Below the pieces are notes generated by a model, which was not told the origin of the DNA, did not search any database, and saw only the letters and a list, made by a program, of their open reading frames with translations. Source: an uncultured Muribaculaceae bacterium (GTDB lineage Bacteria; Bacteroidota; Bacteroidia; Bacteroidales; Muribaculaceae). Taken from it: DNA of 64,000 bases. Location of the stretch: positions 1 to 64,000 of the forward strand of contig CAJUKD010000004.1 in NCBI GenBank assembly GCA_910587235.1, written 5' to 3'. Positions 49,656 through 59,311 of the stretch are shown piece by piece. Position 1 is the first letter of the stretch. Each line of letters begins with the position of its first letter. A program made the position numbers and the translations under genes.

Positions 49656-51593
49656 ATGAAAAGAATCTTTTCGGCAGGAACACTGCTTTTTGCAGTTGCC
49701 GCTTTTGCCGCAAAACCTGCTGCCGATCCTGAGCTTATGATTGTCGACGGCGTGCCCGTCCGTGTGAGTGAATTCGAGTATCTCTATAACAAGAACAACA
49801 CCCAGCAGCTCGAACACAAAACAATCGACGAGTATGTCGACATGTTTGTCGATTATAAACTCAAAGTGGCCGATGCCCGTCATGCCGGTATTGATACGAC
49901 TGCATCGTTCCTGAACGAGTACCGTCAGTTTGAAAATGACCTTGCGAAGCCGTTCATGCGGGACGAGGCTGTGGTCGATGACCTTTTGAAAGAGTCTTAT
50001 TCTCATCTTGAAAAGGATGTGACCGTGAGTCATATCATGTTGCCCATGCGTCCCGGCAACGATATCAGACTTGACTCCCTGCGTTCGGAGATAATAGCCG
50101 GCAATACTACATTCGAGGACGCCGCAGCGGCATTCTCTGTGGACCGCGGCTCGAACAGCCGTGGCGGTCTTATGGGTTCCGTTGTTCCCGGCCGCTATCC
50201 CTGGGCTTTTGAAAAAGCATCTTATGACACTCCGAAAGGCGGTGTTACGGAGGTAGTCAACTCCGGTGTCGGTTATCATATAATCCGTGTGGAGGATATC
50301 CGTCCTTCCGATGGCGAAGTCGAAGCTTCGCACATCCTTCTCCTTACCCGAGGCCTTAAGCCCGAGGCTGCGGAAGCCCAGAAAGAGCGCATCGATTCGC
50401 TCTACAAGGTGGTGATTGCGGAAGGAGCCGATTTCGCCGATGTGGCACGCCGTTTTTCGCAGGATCCCGGCTCGGCCCGCAATGGCGGCTCTCTCGGCTG
50501 GTTTGGCCGCGGAATGATGGTGCAGCCCTTCGACAGTGTGGCTTTCGCTCTTGCCGATGGTGAGATTTCAAAGCCTCTGGCTACTTCATTCGGTTATCAT
50601 ATCATCTATCGTACCGCTCATCGCAAGGGCAAGGATTTTGAGGAATTCAAGAAATCCGAGCTTAAGCGTATGGAGAGCGACGAACGCGCCAATGCTCCCG
50701 AGCGTGCGTTTATCGACCGTGTAGCTCCTCTTTATGGTGCTTCTGTTTCAGAAGATGCCTTGCGTCAGGCAAATGAAATAATAGACCGTGCCGGAAAACT
50801 CGACCTTGATGTTCTTGCCGAAATCGAGGCTCTGAATGTCCCGGTTGTGCGTTGCTCGGGAAATACTCTTTCTTTTGCCGAAATACTCGGCGGCAGCGCT
50901 CCTGCAGGAGTTATGGCCACAGATATGGGTCGCGCTTATGTGGCCGATGCTGTTGACGCTGCTTTCCGTTCGCAGGTTCATGATGCCGCACGAAAGAGTC
51001 TGTACGTTGAAAACGCCGACTATCGTAATCTTATCAACGAATATCGCGACGGTATTCTGCTTTACGAAATTTCCAACCGGAATGTGTGGGAGCGAGCCGC
51101 TTCCGATAAAGTCGGTCTTGAAAATCACTTCCTTCGCAACCGCGACAAGTACACATGGAAAGAACCTCATTTCAAGAGTTATGTTCTCTGTGCTACGGAC
51201 GACGCCACTTTGGATCGCGCCATGGCATTTGCCAATACTCTCTCTACAATCGATCCGGAAGCCTTTGTGGAACAGATGCGCAAGGAATTCGGCAGCAGTG
51301 TGCGTGTGGAGCGTGTCATAGCCGCCAAAGGTGAAAATGCCATAACCGACTACCTCGGCTATGGAGCTGAAGCTCCCAAGGCCGACCCGCATTCCAAGTG
51401 GAAGAGTTACGGCTCTTTTGCCGGACGTGTGATTGATGCGCCCGAGGTTGCCGCCGATGTGCGCGGTGCCGCCGTTACCGGATATCAGGGTGAACTCGAA
51501 AGCCGTTGGGTCAAGCATCTCCGCAATGTATATCCTGTAGAAGTCAATAAAAAAGTACTCGGAGATCTGAAGAAAAAATATAATGACCGCTGA
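49656..51593 (+). CDS. Periplasmic peptidyl-prolyl isomerase with two parvulin domains
   Basis: This 645-residue exported protein has a signal peptide of about 19 residues and a SurA-like helical N-terminal region (about 25-120). Two PpiC/parvulin domains follow, each ending with the typical GYHII: VSHIMLPM to GVGYHIIRV (about 125-215) and ASHILLLT to SFGYHIIYR (about 225-325). The last 300 residues are a helical region that may form part of the chaperone core. Such proteins assist folding of outer-membrane proteins in the periplasm. It starts the envelope-biogenesis run, overlapping the next gene by 11 bases. Confidence 0.9.
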   Translation: MKRIFSAGTLLFAVAAFAAKPAADPELMIVDGVPVRVSEFEYLYNKNNTQQLEHKTIDEYVDMFVDYKLKVADARHAGIDTTASFLNEYRQFENDLAKPFMRDEAVVDDLLKESYSHLEKDVTVSHIMLPMRPGNDIRLDSLRSEIIAGNTTFEDAAAAFSVDRGSNSRGGLMGSVVPGRYPWAFEKASYDTPKGGVTEVVNSGVGYHIIRVEDIRPSDGEVEASHILLLTRGLKPEAAEAQKERIDSLYKVVIAEGADFADVARRFSQDPGSARNGGSLGWFGRGMMVQPFDSVAFALADGEISKPLATSFGYHIIYRTAHRKGKDFEEFKKSELKRMESDERANAPERAFIDRVAPLYGASVSEDALRQANEIIDRAGKLDLDVLAEIEALNVPVVRCSGNTLSFAEILGGSAPAGVMATDMGRAYVADAVDAAFRSQVHDAARKSLYVENADYRNLINEYRDGILLYEISNRNVWERAASDKVGLENHFLRNRDKYTWKEPHFKSYVLCATDDATLDRAMAFANTLSTIDPEAFVEQMRKEFGSSVRVERVIAAKGENAITDYLGYGAEAPKADPHSKWKSYGSFAGRVIDAPEVAADVRGAAVTGYQGELESRWVKHLRNVYPVEVNKKVLGDLKKKYNDR

Positions 51594-52494
51594 ACTGCTT
51601 ATGCGTCGCCTTGTTCATCAGGGGCGTCAGCAGTCGATTGTCGCCGTCTTTGCTGTTGTGCTGGCTGTCATCCTTACGGGTGCCGCTTCGTGCAGCAGGG
51701 ACGGCGACAGCCGTATTCCGTCGGGGGCTATTGTGCGGGTAGGCGATTCATGGCTTACGCGCTCTGATTTGCGAAGGGAAATGCCTGCCGGCCTTTCTGC
51801 CGAAGACAGTCTGAAATTCGTTCGTGCTTATATTGCCGGATGGGTCGATTCTCGCCTGATCTCGGAACTCGCATCTTCGGATGTTGATATGGATGAGATA
51901 GATCGGCTTACGGCTGATTATCGCAACGAGTTGATAATGAATGCTTACCGCAATCGAATGGCCGCCGATGCCGTCGACGGTTATTTTGCAGAGGACAGCC
52001 TGAGGGCATTTTACGAAGCATACCGTGCCGATTTCGTGACAGTGCACCCAATGGTACGCGGTGTTTATGTTAAGATGCCGGCCGACAGCCGTAAACTACC
52101 TGCCGTACGCAAACTTTATACATCCGGAAAACAGGATGATATAGACCGCCTTGAAAAAGCTGTGCTTGGCGCTGCGATCCATTATGACTACTTCCGTGAC
52201 CGCTGGGTGGACTGGGAGCAGATAGAGAGCCGTATTCCGTACGATTTCGGTACGGGTGGTGCTGAAGCTGCGGCATCCAGAGGTAAACTTGACGTGACAG
52301 AAGGCGGATTTACATATCTGCTTGAAATCACGGATTATCTGCCGGCCGGCTCGGCAATGCCTTTCGAGGCGGCATTGCCTGCGGTGCGTGAACGGATGCT
52401 TACGCGTCGCCATCGCGACTTCGACAGGCGGCTTCGCCGCGATTTGCGGGAACGTGCAGTCGCCGACGGGCATATCGAGTATTTCATTAAATAG
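51583..52494 (+). CDS. SurA-N-like lipoprotein without parvulin domain
   Basis: This protein of 303 residues has a lipoprotein signal ending VILTGAASC; a start at 51601 (MRRLVHQG) would give a more usual signal length. Mature blocks such as IVRVGDSWLTRSDLRREMPA and FYEAYRADFVTVHPMVRGVYV look like the chaperone part of SurA/PpiC proteins. No parvulin active-site region with GYHII is seen. It sits between two isomerase genes with an 11-base overlap on the upstream side. It may be a membrane-tethered helper of the same folding pathway. The family name is uncertain. Confidence 0.75.
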   Translation: MTAELLMRRLVHQGRQQSIVAVFAVVLAVILTGAASCSRDGDSRIPSGAIVRVGDSWLTRSDLRREMPAGLSAEDSLKFVRAYIAGWVDSRLISELASSDVDMDEIDRLTADYRNELIMNAYRNRMAADAVDGYFAEDSLRAFYEAYRADFVTVHPMVRGVYVKMPADSRKLPAVRKLYTSGKQDDIDRLEKAVLGAAIHYDYFRDRWVDWEQIESRIPYDFGTGGAEAAASRGKLDVTEGGFTYLLEITDYLPAGSAMPFEAALPAVRERMLTRRHRDFDRRLRRDLRERAVADGHIEYFIK

Positions 52495-52572
52495 CTTCCG
52501 GCCTTAAATACTTTTAACTCCTTTATTTCCTTGATTTGGGACCGGGGCGTACTCTTGCTCGTGATTTTTCAC

Positions 52573-52580
52573 TACCTTTG
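52573..52580 (+). promoter_or_regulatory. Putative -7 box before the second isomerase gene
   Basis: TACCTTTG matches the Bacteroidota -7 element TANNTTTG. No TTTG lies at the usual -33 distance. The start would fall near 52586, so the in-frame ATG at 52589 is unlikely to be used, and the later ATG at 52622 is preferred. Confidence 0.5.
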
Positions 52581-52621
52581 CCGCAAATATGCACATTCTC
52601 AACGTTCATCACCACGTAAAA

Positions 52622-53986
52622 ATGAATATGAAGAAACTCGTAGTCCCGTTTATCGCCGCATTTGCCGCTATCACTCTTGCCGCTCAGAACAATATAGTGG
52701 AAGAGGTGGCATGGGTGATCGGTGACGAGCCAATATATAAATCGGAAATCGAACAGACTTATCAGGACATGCAGAGCGATCGCACGCCGATTGCCGGCGA
52801 TCCTTATTGTGTGATTCCCGAACAGATGGCCATAGAACGGCTTTTTCTCCATCAGGCCGATCTTGATACGGTCGAAGTGGCTGAATCGATGGTGCAGATG
52901 CAGGTCGATGCACAGCTTAATTATCTTGTCGCCAATCTCGGTTCGCGGGAAAAGGTAGAGCAGTATTTCCGCAAGCCTTTTCCTGAAATACGCGATTATT
53001 ATGCCACCAACATGCGTAACCGTGCGCGTGTCGGGCAGGTGAAAAGCGGACTTACAAAGAATCTTAAGATTACGCCGGGCGATGTCCGTCGCTACTATGA
53101 CCGTCTGCCCGCCGACAGTATTCCTTTTGTACCGCTGCAGGTTGAGGCTCAGATTGTGACTTTAAATCCTGTAATACCGCGCGAGGAAATCGAGAATGTC
53201 AAAGCCCGCCTGCGTGACTATTCGGATCGCGTGATCCGTGGCGAGAGCGAATTTTCCACTTTGGCTATTCTTTATTCCGAAGCACCGGAAGGAATACGTG
53301 GCGGAGAACTCGGTTTCATGGGACGAGGACAGCTTGTGCCCGAATATGCTGCCGTAGCGTTTAATCTCAGCGACCCCAAAAAAGTGTCGAAAATAGTGGA
53401 AACAGAGTATGGTTTCCACATAATACAGCTAATTGAAAAACGTGGTGACCGAATAAATACCCGTCATATACTTCTTCGTCCTAAAGTGGCTGAAAAAGAT
53501 CTTGTTGCGGCTGTGAACCGTCTGGATTCTGTCCGTACCGACATTGTCGACAATCATAAGTTCACATTCGAGGAAGCCGCCCGCTATGTTTCGCAGGACA
53601 AAGATACACGCTACAGCAACGGCGTGATGGTAAACGACAATACAGGCACGACCCGCTTCGAGATGTCGCAGCTTCCTCAGGAAGTCGCACGTGCGGTAGC
53701 TTCGCTGAAACCCGGAGAGATTTCCAAACCATTCATAATGCGCGATCCCAAACGTGATCGTGAGATTGTGGCTATAGTCCGTCTGATCAACCGCATAGAA
53801 CCGCATAAGGCTAATCTCGCCGACGACTATCAGACTATCAAGGACATGTATGAGGAAGCACGTAGCCGCGAGATCGTCGATAAATGGCTTGAGAAAAAGA
53901 TACGCGATACATACGTCCGTATCGAGGACGGCTGGCGCGGTTGCAACTTCATTCATGACGGCTGGATAAAGACAGCCGGAAAGTAA
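52622..53986 (+). CDS. SurA-like periplasmic chaperone/peptidyl-prolyl isomerase
   Basis: From the ATG at 52622 (MNMKKLVVPFIAAFAAITLAAQ) the product is 454 residues with a signal peptide; 52628 is an alternative start. The SurA N domain (VAWVIGDEPIYKSEIEQTYQ, about 25-165) is followed by a parvulin domain (about 170-275, ending YGFHIIQLIEKRGD) and a second, more divergent one (about 278-385, NTRHILLRP). This is the domain order of SurA, which escorts outer-membrane proteins through the periplasm. It lies four bases before the OstA-like gene, which links protein and lipopolysaccharide export to the outer membrane. Confidence 0.9.
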   Translation: MNMKKLVVPFIAAFAAITLAAQNNIVEEVAWVIGDEPIYKSEIEQTYQDMQSDRTPIAGDPYCVIPEQMAIERLFLHQADLDTVEVAESMVQMQVDAQLNYLVANLGSREKVEQYFRKPFPEIRDYYATNMRNRARVGQVKSGLTKNLKITPGDVRRYYDRLPADSIPFVPLQVEAQIVTLNPVIPREEIENVKARLRDYSDRVIRGESEFSTLAILYSEAPEGIRGGELGFMGRGQLVPEYAAVAFNLSDPKKVSKIVETEYGFHIIQLIEKRGDRINTRHILLRPKVAEKDLVAAVNRLDSVRTDIVDNHKFTFEEAARYVSQDKDTRYSNGVMVNDNTGTTRFEMSQLPQEVARAVASLKPGEISKPFIMRDPKRDREIVAIVRLINRIEPHKANLADDYQTIKDMYEEARSREIVDKWLEKKIRDTYVRIEDGWRGCNFIHDGWIKTAGK

Positions 53987-53990
53987 GGGA

Positions 53991-55736
53991 ATGTCGGGAA
54001 AGTCCTTTTTCGGCCTGATCCTGCTTCTGCTTGTACCTTTTCTGCTTGCCGAAGCATTTGACCGCCGCGAGCGTCCGGAAATTGCTCCGGCCATACCTTC
54101 GGCCGACCGTTCGGCCGGTAACCGTGTATTCCTTGAACGAGCCGATATCCTGCGCAAAGAGCCGACGGACTCGTTCATGGTTCTTGTCGGTGATGTGGTT
54201 TTTACAAAAGGCCCTATGATAATGCGCTGCGACAGCGCGCATTATTTCTCCGAAACCGAATCGATGGATGCCTTCGGCAATGTCAGCATGGAGCAGGGTG
54301 ACACACTTTTTGTCTATGCCGATGAACTGCGCTACAGCGGCCCTGACGAGATTGCCCGTCTTTATGCCGACGCCGGCAAGAAAGTGCGGCTGATAAACCG
54401 CGACGTCACTCTCGAAACGGATATATTTATCTATGACCTTCGTCTTGATCTGGGATATTATGAAGTGGGAGGGCGTCTTACAGACCCGTCGAACACTCTT
54501 ACATCGCTTCGCGGGGAGTACGTGCCATCGACAAAGGAAGCGAATTTCTATACCGACGTGCACCTTAATTCCCGTTCGACTACCGATACACTCGACATCT
54601 GGTCGGATTCGCTTTATTACAATACCGGCACTCATATCGCCGAACTGAATTCCCCGAGCCGTATTGTAAATGCCCGCGGCACGGTATACACAAGTCGTGG
54701 GGTGTACGACACCGACAGTAATCGCACCACGCTCTATGACCGGTCGACAGTCGTCACATCGCAAGGTCAGACTCTTATTGCCGATACCATATATTACGAC
54801 CGTTCCGCCGGCTACGGCGAGGCTTTCGGTTCCATGATTCTTACCGACTCTGTTCATTCCTCGCAGTTGCTCGGCGATTATGGATTTTACGACGAGCTGG
54901 CCGACAGCTCATTTGTCACCGGCCGAGCCTTGTTGAAAGAGTACGGACAGGGTGATACGTTGTATCTTCACGGTCGTGTGGTGCAGACTTTCCGAAGTCT
55001 TGATTCTACGGCTGTGGCAGCCGACAGTGTCCGCGGTATAGTCGCCCATACGCGAGTCGACACCACACATGTAGCTGTTGTATATCCCCGTGTGCGCTTC
55101 TATCGAAGCGACATTCAGGGTGTGTGCGACTCGATGCGTTTCACCGAACGGGATTCGATGATGCGCATGTTTGTCAGTCCTGTGCTGTGGAACGAAGACC
55201 GTCAGGTAAGCGGCAAAAGGATAGATTTCAAGCTGAATGACTCTACCATAGAACGCGCCATACTTCCCGATTATGGTTTTACGGCGCAACATATAGAGGG
55301 TGAACATTACAACCAGTTGAGCGGCAAGGAAATGATCGCATGGTTCGAAGGCGGGGAATTGTGCCGGCTCGACATAAACGGCAATGTCGAGATAATCATG
55401 TATCCCGAGGAATCCGATTCCACTATCAACAAGATTGTCAACGCCGAGAGCAGCTTCCTGACCGCTACATTCCGCGGCCGCACAACCGAGCGCATCAAAC
55501 TATGGCCTGAAACCACCGGAACTGCCACACCGCTCTTTATTGCGAGGAAGACGCTGTACTATCTGCCTAAATTCGTGTGGCATGAAGGAGTGCGGCCAAT
55601 GTCGCCTTCCGATGTATTCGTTATCCCCGAAGCTATGGAGCGGATGATGGAAGCAGCCGGACGTCCGGCTCCATCTGCAATCGCGCCGAAACGCCGCTCT
55701 CCTGTAGCCGGGATCCCCGAAACACGTACTGAATAA
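53991..55736 (+). CDS. OstA/LptA-like envelope protein
   Basis: This 581-residue protein has a hydrophobic N-terminal signal segment (SFFGLILLLLVPFLLAEAF). The rest is rich in short beta repeats of the OstA (LptA/LptD N-terminal) jellyroll type: VLVGDVVFTKGPMIMRCDSA, DTLFVYADELRYSG, DTLDIWSDSLYYNTGTH, GQTLIADTIYYDRSAG. Proteins of this class carry lipopolysaccharide across the periplasm. The C-terminal 60 residues are Pro-rich and probably disordered. In Bacteroidota such long OstA-like proteins are usual, and their exact place in the Lpt bridge is less clear. It is cotranscribed with the SurA-like gene. Confidence 0.82.
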   Translation: MSGKSFFGLILLLLVPFLLAEAFDRRERPEIAPAIPSADRSAGNRVFLERADILRKEPTDSFMVLVGDVVFTKGPMIMRCDSAHYFSETESMDAFGNVSMEQGDTLFVYADELRYSGPDEIARLYADAGKKVRLINRDVTLETDIFIYDLRLDLGYYEVGGRLTDPSNTLTSLRGEYVPSTKEANFYTDVHLNSRSTTDTLDIWSDSLYYNTGTHIAELNSPSRIVNARGTVYTSRGVYDTDSNRTTLYDRSTVVTSQGQTLIADTIYYDRSAGYGEAFGSMILTDSVHSSQLLGDYGFYDELADSSFVTGRALLKEYGQGDTLYLHGRVVQTFRSLDSTAVAADSVRGIVAHTRVDTTHVAVVYPRVRFYRSDIQGVCDSMRFTERDSMMRMFVSPVLWNEDRQVSGKRIDFKLNDSTIERAILPDYGFTAQHIEGEHYNQLSGKEMIAWFEGGELCRLDINGNVEIIMYPEESDSTINKIVNAESSFLTATFRGRTTERIKLWPETTGTATPLFIARKTLYYLPKFVWHEGVRPMSPSDVFVIPEAMERMMEAAGRPAPSAIAPKRRSPVAGIPETRTE

Positions 55737-55746
55737 AAATTGAGTT

Positions 55747-56595
55747 ATGACTGATATTGACAATAAGGAATTCGGAGGTGAACGCCCGCTTTTCGGAAGC
55801 GAGAACCTTCGTCTGGACAAGGTGATATTTCATGCCGGAGAATCGGCGTTGAAGAACTGCCGTAATATAGAGGCGAGCCGTTGTCGTTTCGAAGGCAAAT
55901 ACCCATTCTGGCATGTCGACGGCTTTGTGGTCGAGAACTGTGAATTCACATCCGGAGCACGTGCCGCTCTTTGGTATTCGAGAGGCTTGCGCATGTCCAA
56001 TACAATAGTGGATGCACCCAAAATGTTCAGGGAGATGGATGGCATAGAATTGCGGCGTGTGAGGATTCCCGACGCGCAGGAAACATTGTGGCATTGCCGT
56101 AATGTTGATATTGAAGATGTAGAGGTTAAGAATGCCGACTATCTTTTTATGCATTCCGACCATATCCGCATACGCAACTGGCGTCAGAACGGCAATTATT
56201 CATTCCAGTATTGTCGGGATGTGGAAATTCGTGATGCCGTGATTTACTCAAAGGACGCTTTCTGGGGTACGGAGGATGTGACGGTCTATGATTCCGAACT
56301 GCACGGCGAATATCTTGGCTGGCATTCGCGCCGGCTGCATCTGGTGCGTTGCCATATTTCAGGCACCCAGCCGCTTTGCTATGCCAAAGAGTTGGTGCTT
56401 GAGGACTGCACATTTGCCGACGACTGCGATCTTGCATTCGAGGATTCCGATCTGAAGGCGACTGTGCGTGGGGGAATAGTAAGTATAAAAAATCCGGCCT
56501 CCGGTATGATTACGCTCGACCGTTGCGGTGAAATCATTCTTGATGAATTTATAAAAGCTCCTGCCGACTGTATCATAGAGATACGGGAAAAGTGA
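55747..56595 (+). CDS. DUF3737 right-handed beta-helix protein
   Basis: This 282-residue cytoplasmic protein resembles the DUF3737 family. It is built of short repeats that alternate residue type and the words CRN, CRF, SRG and HSR, as in ALKNCRNIEASRCRFEGKYP, LWHCRNVDIEDVEVKNADYL and GWHSRRLHLVRCHISG. This pattern indicates a right-handed parallel beta-helix. There is no signal peptide. The stop codon shares one base with the start of the PatB gene, so the two are translationally coupled. The function of the family is not known to me. Confidence 0.82.
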   Translation: MTDIDNKEFGGERPLFGSENLRLDKVIFHAGESALKNCRNIEASRCRFEGKYPFWHVDGFVVENCEFTSGARAALWYSRGLRMSNTIVDAPKMFREMDGIELRRVRIPDAQETLWHCRNVDIEDVEVKNADYLFMHSDHIRIRNWRQNGNYSFQYCRDVEIRDAVIYSKDAFWGTEDVTVYDSELHGEYLGWHSRRLHLVRCHISGTQPLCYAKELVLEDCTFADDCDLAFEDSDLKATVRGGIVSIKNPASGMITLDRCGEIILDEFIKAPADCIIEIREK

Positions 56596-57800
56596 TGAAG
56601 TACGATTTCGATAATGCCGCGCCCGACCGTCGTGGCAGCGGCTCCTATAAATGGGATTCTCAGCCGCCTTTTCCGTGCGGGGATGCAAGCTTGATTCCTA
56701 TGTGGGTGGCCGATATGGACTTCCGTACGGCACCATGTGTCATCGATGCCTTGCGGCGACGTGTGGAACACGGAGTGTTCGGATATACATTTGTTCCTGA
56801 TGATTATCATGTTGCTGTCGATGCCTGGTTTCGCCGTCGCCATGGTTATGGAGTTGATTCGGCATTGACTATCTATACATCGGGAGTAGTGCCCGCTCTG
56901 TCGGCTGTGATCAAGGCCTTGGCAGCACCCGGAAAGGGTGTCATAGTGCAGACACCGGTTTATAACTGTTTCTTCTCGTCGATACGTAACAATGCTTGCC
57001 GTATAGTGGATAATCCGTTGTTGCGCATCGATTTTTCCGATGGTTCATTCGCTTATGAAATCGATTTTGACGAACTTGAACGTCTTGCCTCCGAACCAGA
57101 TAATGTCATGTTGCTGCTTTGCAATCCGCATAACCCGGCCGGTCGCCTCTGGAGTCGTGACGAGCTTATGCGGATGGCTGATATATGCCGCAGGCATGGT
57201 TTGATTCTTGTCAGCGACGAGATACATTGCGATCTAACCTTGCCCGGTTCGACATTTACTTCGGTATGTTCCTTGCCAGACGACGTTCGTTGCCATGCGG
57301 TAGTATGCACATCGCCGTCCAAGGCTTTCAATACAGCCGGGCTGCAGATTGCCAATATTTTTTGCGGCAACGAAGATTTGCGTGCTCTGATAGACCGGGC
57401 CATCAACGACAACGAAGTATGCGATGTCAATCCTTTCGGTGTCGCAGGACTTATAGCCGCTTATACTGAAGGCGAATCATGGCTTGAAGAACTGACGGCA
57501 TATATAAAAGAAAATTACGAAGCCTGCCGCAGCTTTATGTCCGAACGTCTGCCCGAATTGCCGCTGTGCCGCATGGAGGCGAGCTATCTGGTATGGATTG
57601 ACACTACTGCATTGGGGATGGATTCCGATGCTGTAGAGGAATTGCTATTGCAGCAGGCCGGCGTCTGGATAAATTCCGGAATCATGTATGGTGCCGACGG
57701 TTATATAAGAATCAACATCGCATGTCCTCGCCGGCGCATGATGGAGGGACTGGAGCGTATTGCGGCAGTTCTACGTCCAAAGCTCGATTCACACGTGTAG
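56595..57800 (+). CDS. MalY/PatB-type PLP-dependent C-S lyase (cystathionine beta-lyase-like)
   Basis: From the ATG at 56595 (MKYDFDNAAPDRRGSGSYKW) the product is 401 residues; a GTG one codon earlier is less likely. Family blocks include IPMWVADMDFRTAP, LLCNPHNPAGRLWSRDEL, LVSDEIHCDL and the PLP lysine motif TSPSKAFNTAGLQ (Lys243). MalY/PatB enzymes split carbon-sulfur bonds of cystathionine or other cysteine conjugates to give pyruvate, ammonia and a thiol. It is coupled to the DUF3737 gene upstream and lies seven bases before a MATE exporter gene. Confidence 0.9.
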   Translation: MKYDFDNAAPDRRGSGSYKWDSQPPFPCGDASLIPMWVADMDFRTAPCVIDALRRRVEHGVFGYTFVPDDYHVAVDAWFRRRHGYGVDSALTIYTSGVVPALSAVIKALAAPGKGVIVQTPVYNCFFSSIRNNACRIVDNPLLRIDFSDGSFAYEIDFDELERLASEPDNVMLLLCNPHNPAGRLWSRDELMRMADICRRHGLILVSDEIHCDLTLPGSTFTSVCSLPDDVRCHAVVCTSPSKAFNTAGLQIANIFCGNEDLRALIDRAINDNEVCDVNPFGVAGLIAAYTEGESWLEELTAYIKENYEACRSFMSERLPELPLCRMEASYLVWIDTTALGMDSDAVEELLLQQAGVWINSGIMYGADGYIRINIACPRRRMMEGLERIAAVLRPKLDSHV

Positions 57801-57807
57801 AACTGGG

Positions 57808-59250
57808 ATGGCCGATATATCACTGATCCGGGATGGAAAGCCGCTGGGATTCAGACAGCAGCTCTCTTTGACGGCCAAGCTTGCTCTGCCGGCTATATTG
57901 GCGCAGCTATCGACTATACTGATGCAGTATATAGATGCTTCTATGGTCGGACGGCTCGGAGCGGACCAGTCGGCTTCTGTGGGGCTTATGAACAGCAGCC
58001 TATGGTTGTTCTGGGGCGTCTGCTCCAATATCACAATGGGCTTCTCCGTACAGGTGGCCCATCGTTTGGGGGCGAAAGAACACAAAGAAGCGCGGGATGT
58101 ACTCAGACAGGGAATAACTACGTGTCTTATAATAGGCTCGATAATTACCGCGACGGGCATGGCCATAGCTTTCCCTCTGCCGGAATGGCTCGGAGCTACG
58201 CCTGAAATCCGCCATGGAGCATCTGTCTATTTTTTGATATTTGTGGCCGCACTTCCGGCGCTGATACTTAACTATCTGGCCGGGGGGATGCTGCGATGCG
58301 CAGGAAATATGAAGATTCCGGCATTGTTCAATGTTGGCATGTGTGTACTTGATGTCGTATTCAATTTTTTTCTGATATTTCCTACTCGGGAGCTTGCTAT
58401 AGGAGCTATGTCATTTGTACTTCCGGGTGCCGGTCTGGGAATAGCAGGAGCTGCATTTGGTACAGTTGCGGCAGAGTGTGTCTGTGCCGGAGCCATGCTT
58501 TACTGGTTGTGCTGCCGCCAGGCTGATCTGAAACTCGCCGGCGCGGGTAAGGGCAGTTTCCGTCCTACGCGTCCGGTTCTGCGTCGTGCCGCGCGCATAG
58601 CGGTTCCGATGACATTGGAACATGTGGTGTTCTGCGGTGCGCAGATAATGATAACCGTGATCGTAGCCCCTCTCGGAGTAGTAGCTATAGCTGCCAATGC
58701 TTTTGCAGTCACGGCTGAAAGCTTATGTTATATGCCCGGATTCGGTATCGGCGAGGCTGCCACCACTCTCTGCGGACAGAGTTACGGAGCCAAACGCTAT
58801 GACCTTGTGCGGCGTTTCGCTTATCTGACTGTTGGCTTGGGAGTGTTTGTCATGACTGTGATGGGGCTGCTGATGTATGCCGGTGCTCCGCTTATGATGG
58901 GCATAATGACTTCTGTCGATGCTATCCGCGACCTCGGAGCCGAGGTTCTCCGCATCGAGGCCTGGGCCGAGCCTATGTATGCCGCGTCGATAGTGGCTTA
59001 TGGCGCATTTGTAGGTATAGGCGACACCATGATTCCGGCTGTCATGAATTTCGGTAGTATATGGCTTGTACGTATACCTCTGGCTGCAATTCTTGCTCCG
59101 ACCATGGGTTTGCGCGGTGTCTGGATAGCCATGTGTGCCGAACTGATTTTCCGCGGACTGATTTTCTTGTGGCGCATGGCCGGCGGTTACTGGCTACGCG
59201 CCGCCGGAAGCGCAAAAGCCAACATGCAGGAAGTTCAGTTGGAACCGTAG
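57808..59250 (+). CDS. MATE-family multidrug/Na+ efflux transporter
   Basis: The start at 57808 (MADISLIRDGKPLGFRQQLS) gives 480 residues; the reading from 57760 overlaps the PatB gene and is rejected. About twelve membrane helices are visible. Typical MATE motifs are ALPAILAQLSTILMQYIDAS near the N terminus, the VGRLGADQSASVGL loop, and GFGIGEAATTLCGQSYGAKR in the second half. It probably exports a small organic molecule in exchange for Na+ or H+. The close link with the C-S lyase gene suggests export of a sulfur-containing product, which is speculative. Confidence 0.9.
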   Translation: MADISLIRDGKPLGFRQQLSLTAKLALPAILAQLSTILMQYIDASMVGRLGADQSASVGLMNSSLWLFWGVCSNITMGFSVQVAHRLGAKEHKEARDVLRQGITTCLIIGSIITATGMAIAFPLPEWLGATPEIRHGASVYFLIFVAALPALILNYLAGGMLRCAGNMKIPALFNVGMCVLDVVFNFFLIFPTRELAIGAMSFVLPGAGLGIAGAAFGTVAAECVCAGAMLYWLCCRQADLKLAGAGKGSFRPTRPVLRRAARIAVPMTLEHVVFCGAQIMITVIVAPLGVVAIAANAFAVTAESLCYMPGFGIGEAATTLCGQSYGAKRYDLVRRFAYLTVGLGVFVMTVMGLLMYAGAPLMMGIMTSVDAIRDLGAEVLRIEAWAEPMYAASIVAYGAFVGIGDTMIPAVMNFGSIWLVRIPLAAILAPTMGLRGVWIAMCAELIFRGLIFLWRMAGGYWLRAAGSAKANMQEVQLEP

Positions 59251-59311
59251 GATTAAATTACTGAAAAATAAGACAAAAAGCGGTAAGTGTTTGAACTTGC
59301 CATGCAGCTAA

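Noticed and set aside
49587..54857. Minus-strand frames of about 250-300 codons under the isomerase and OstA-like genes
   Set aside because: They are shadows of well-supported plus-strand genes, with no motif and no promoter.
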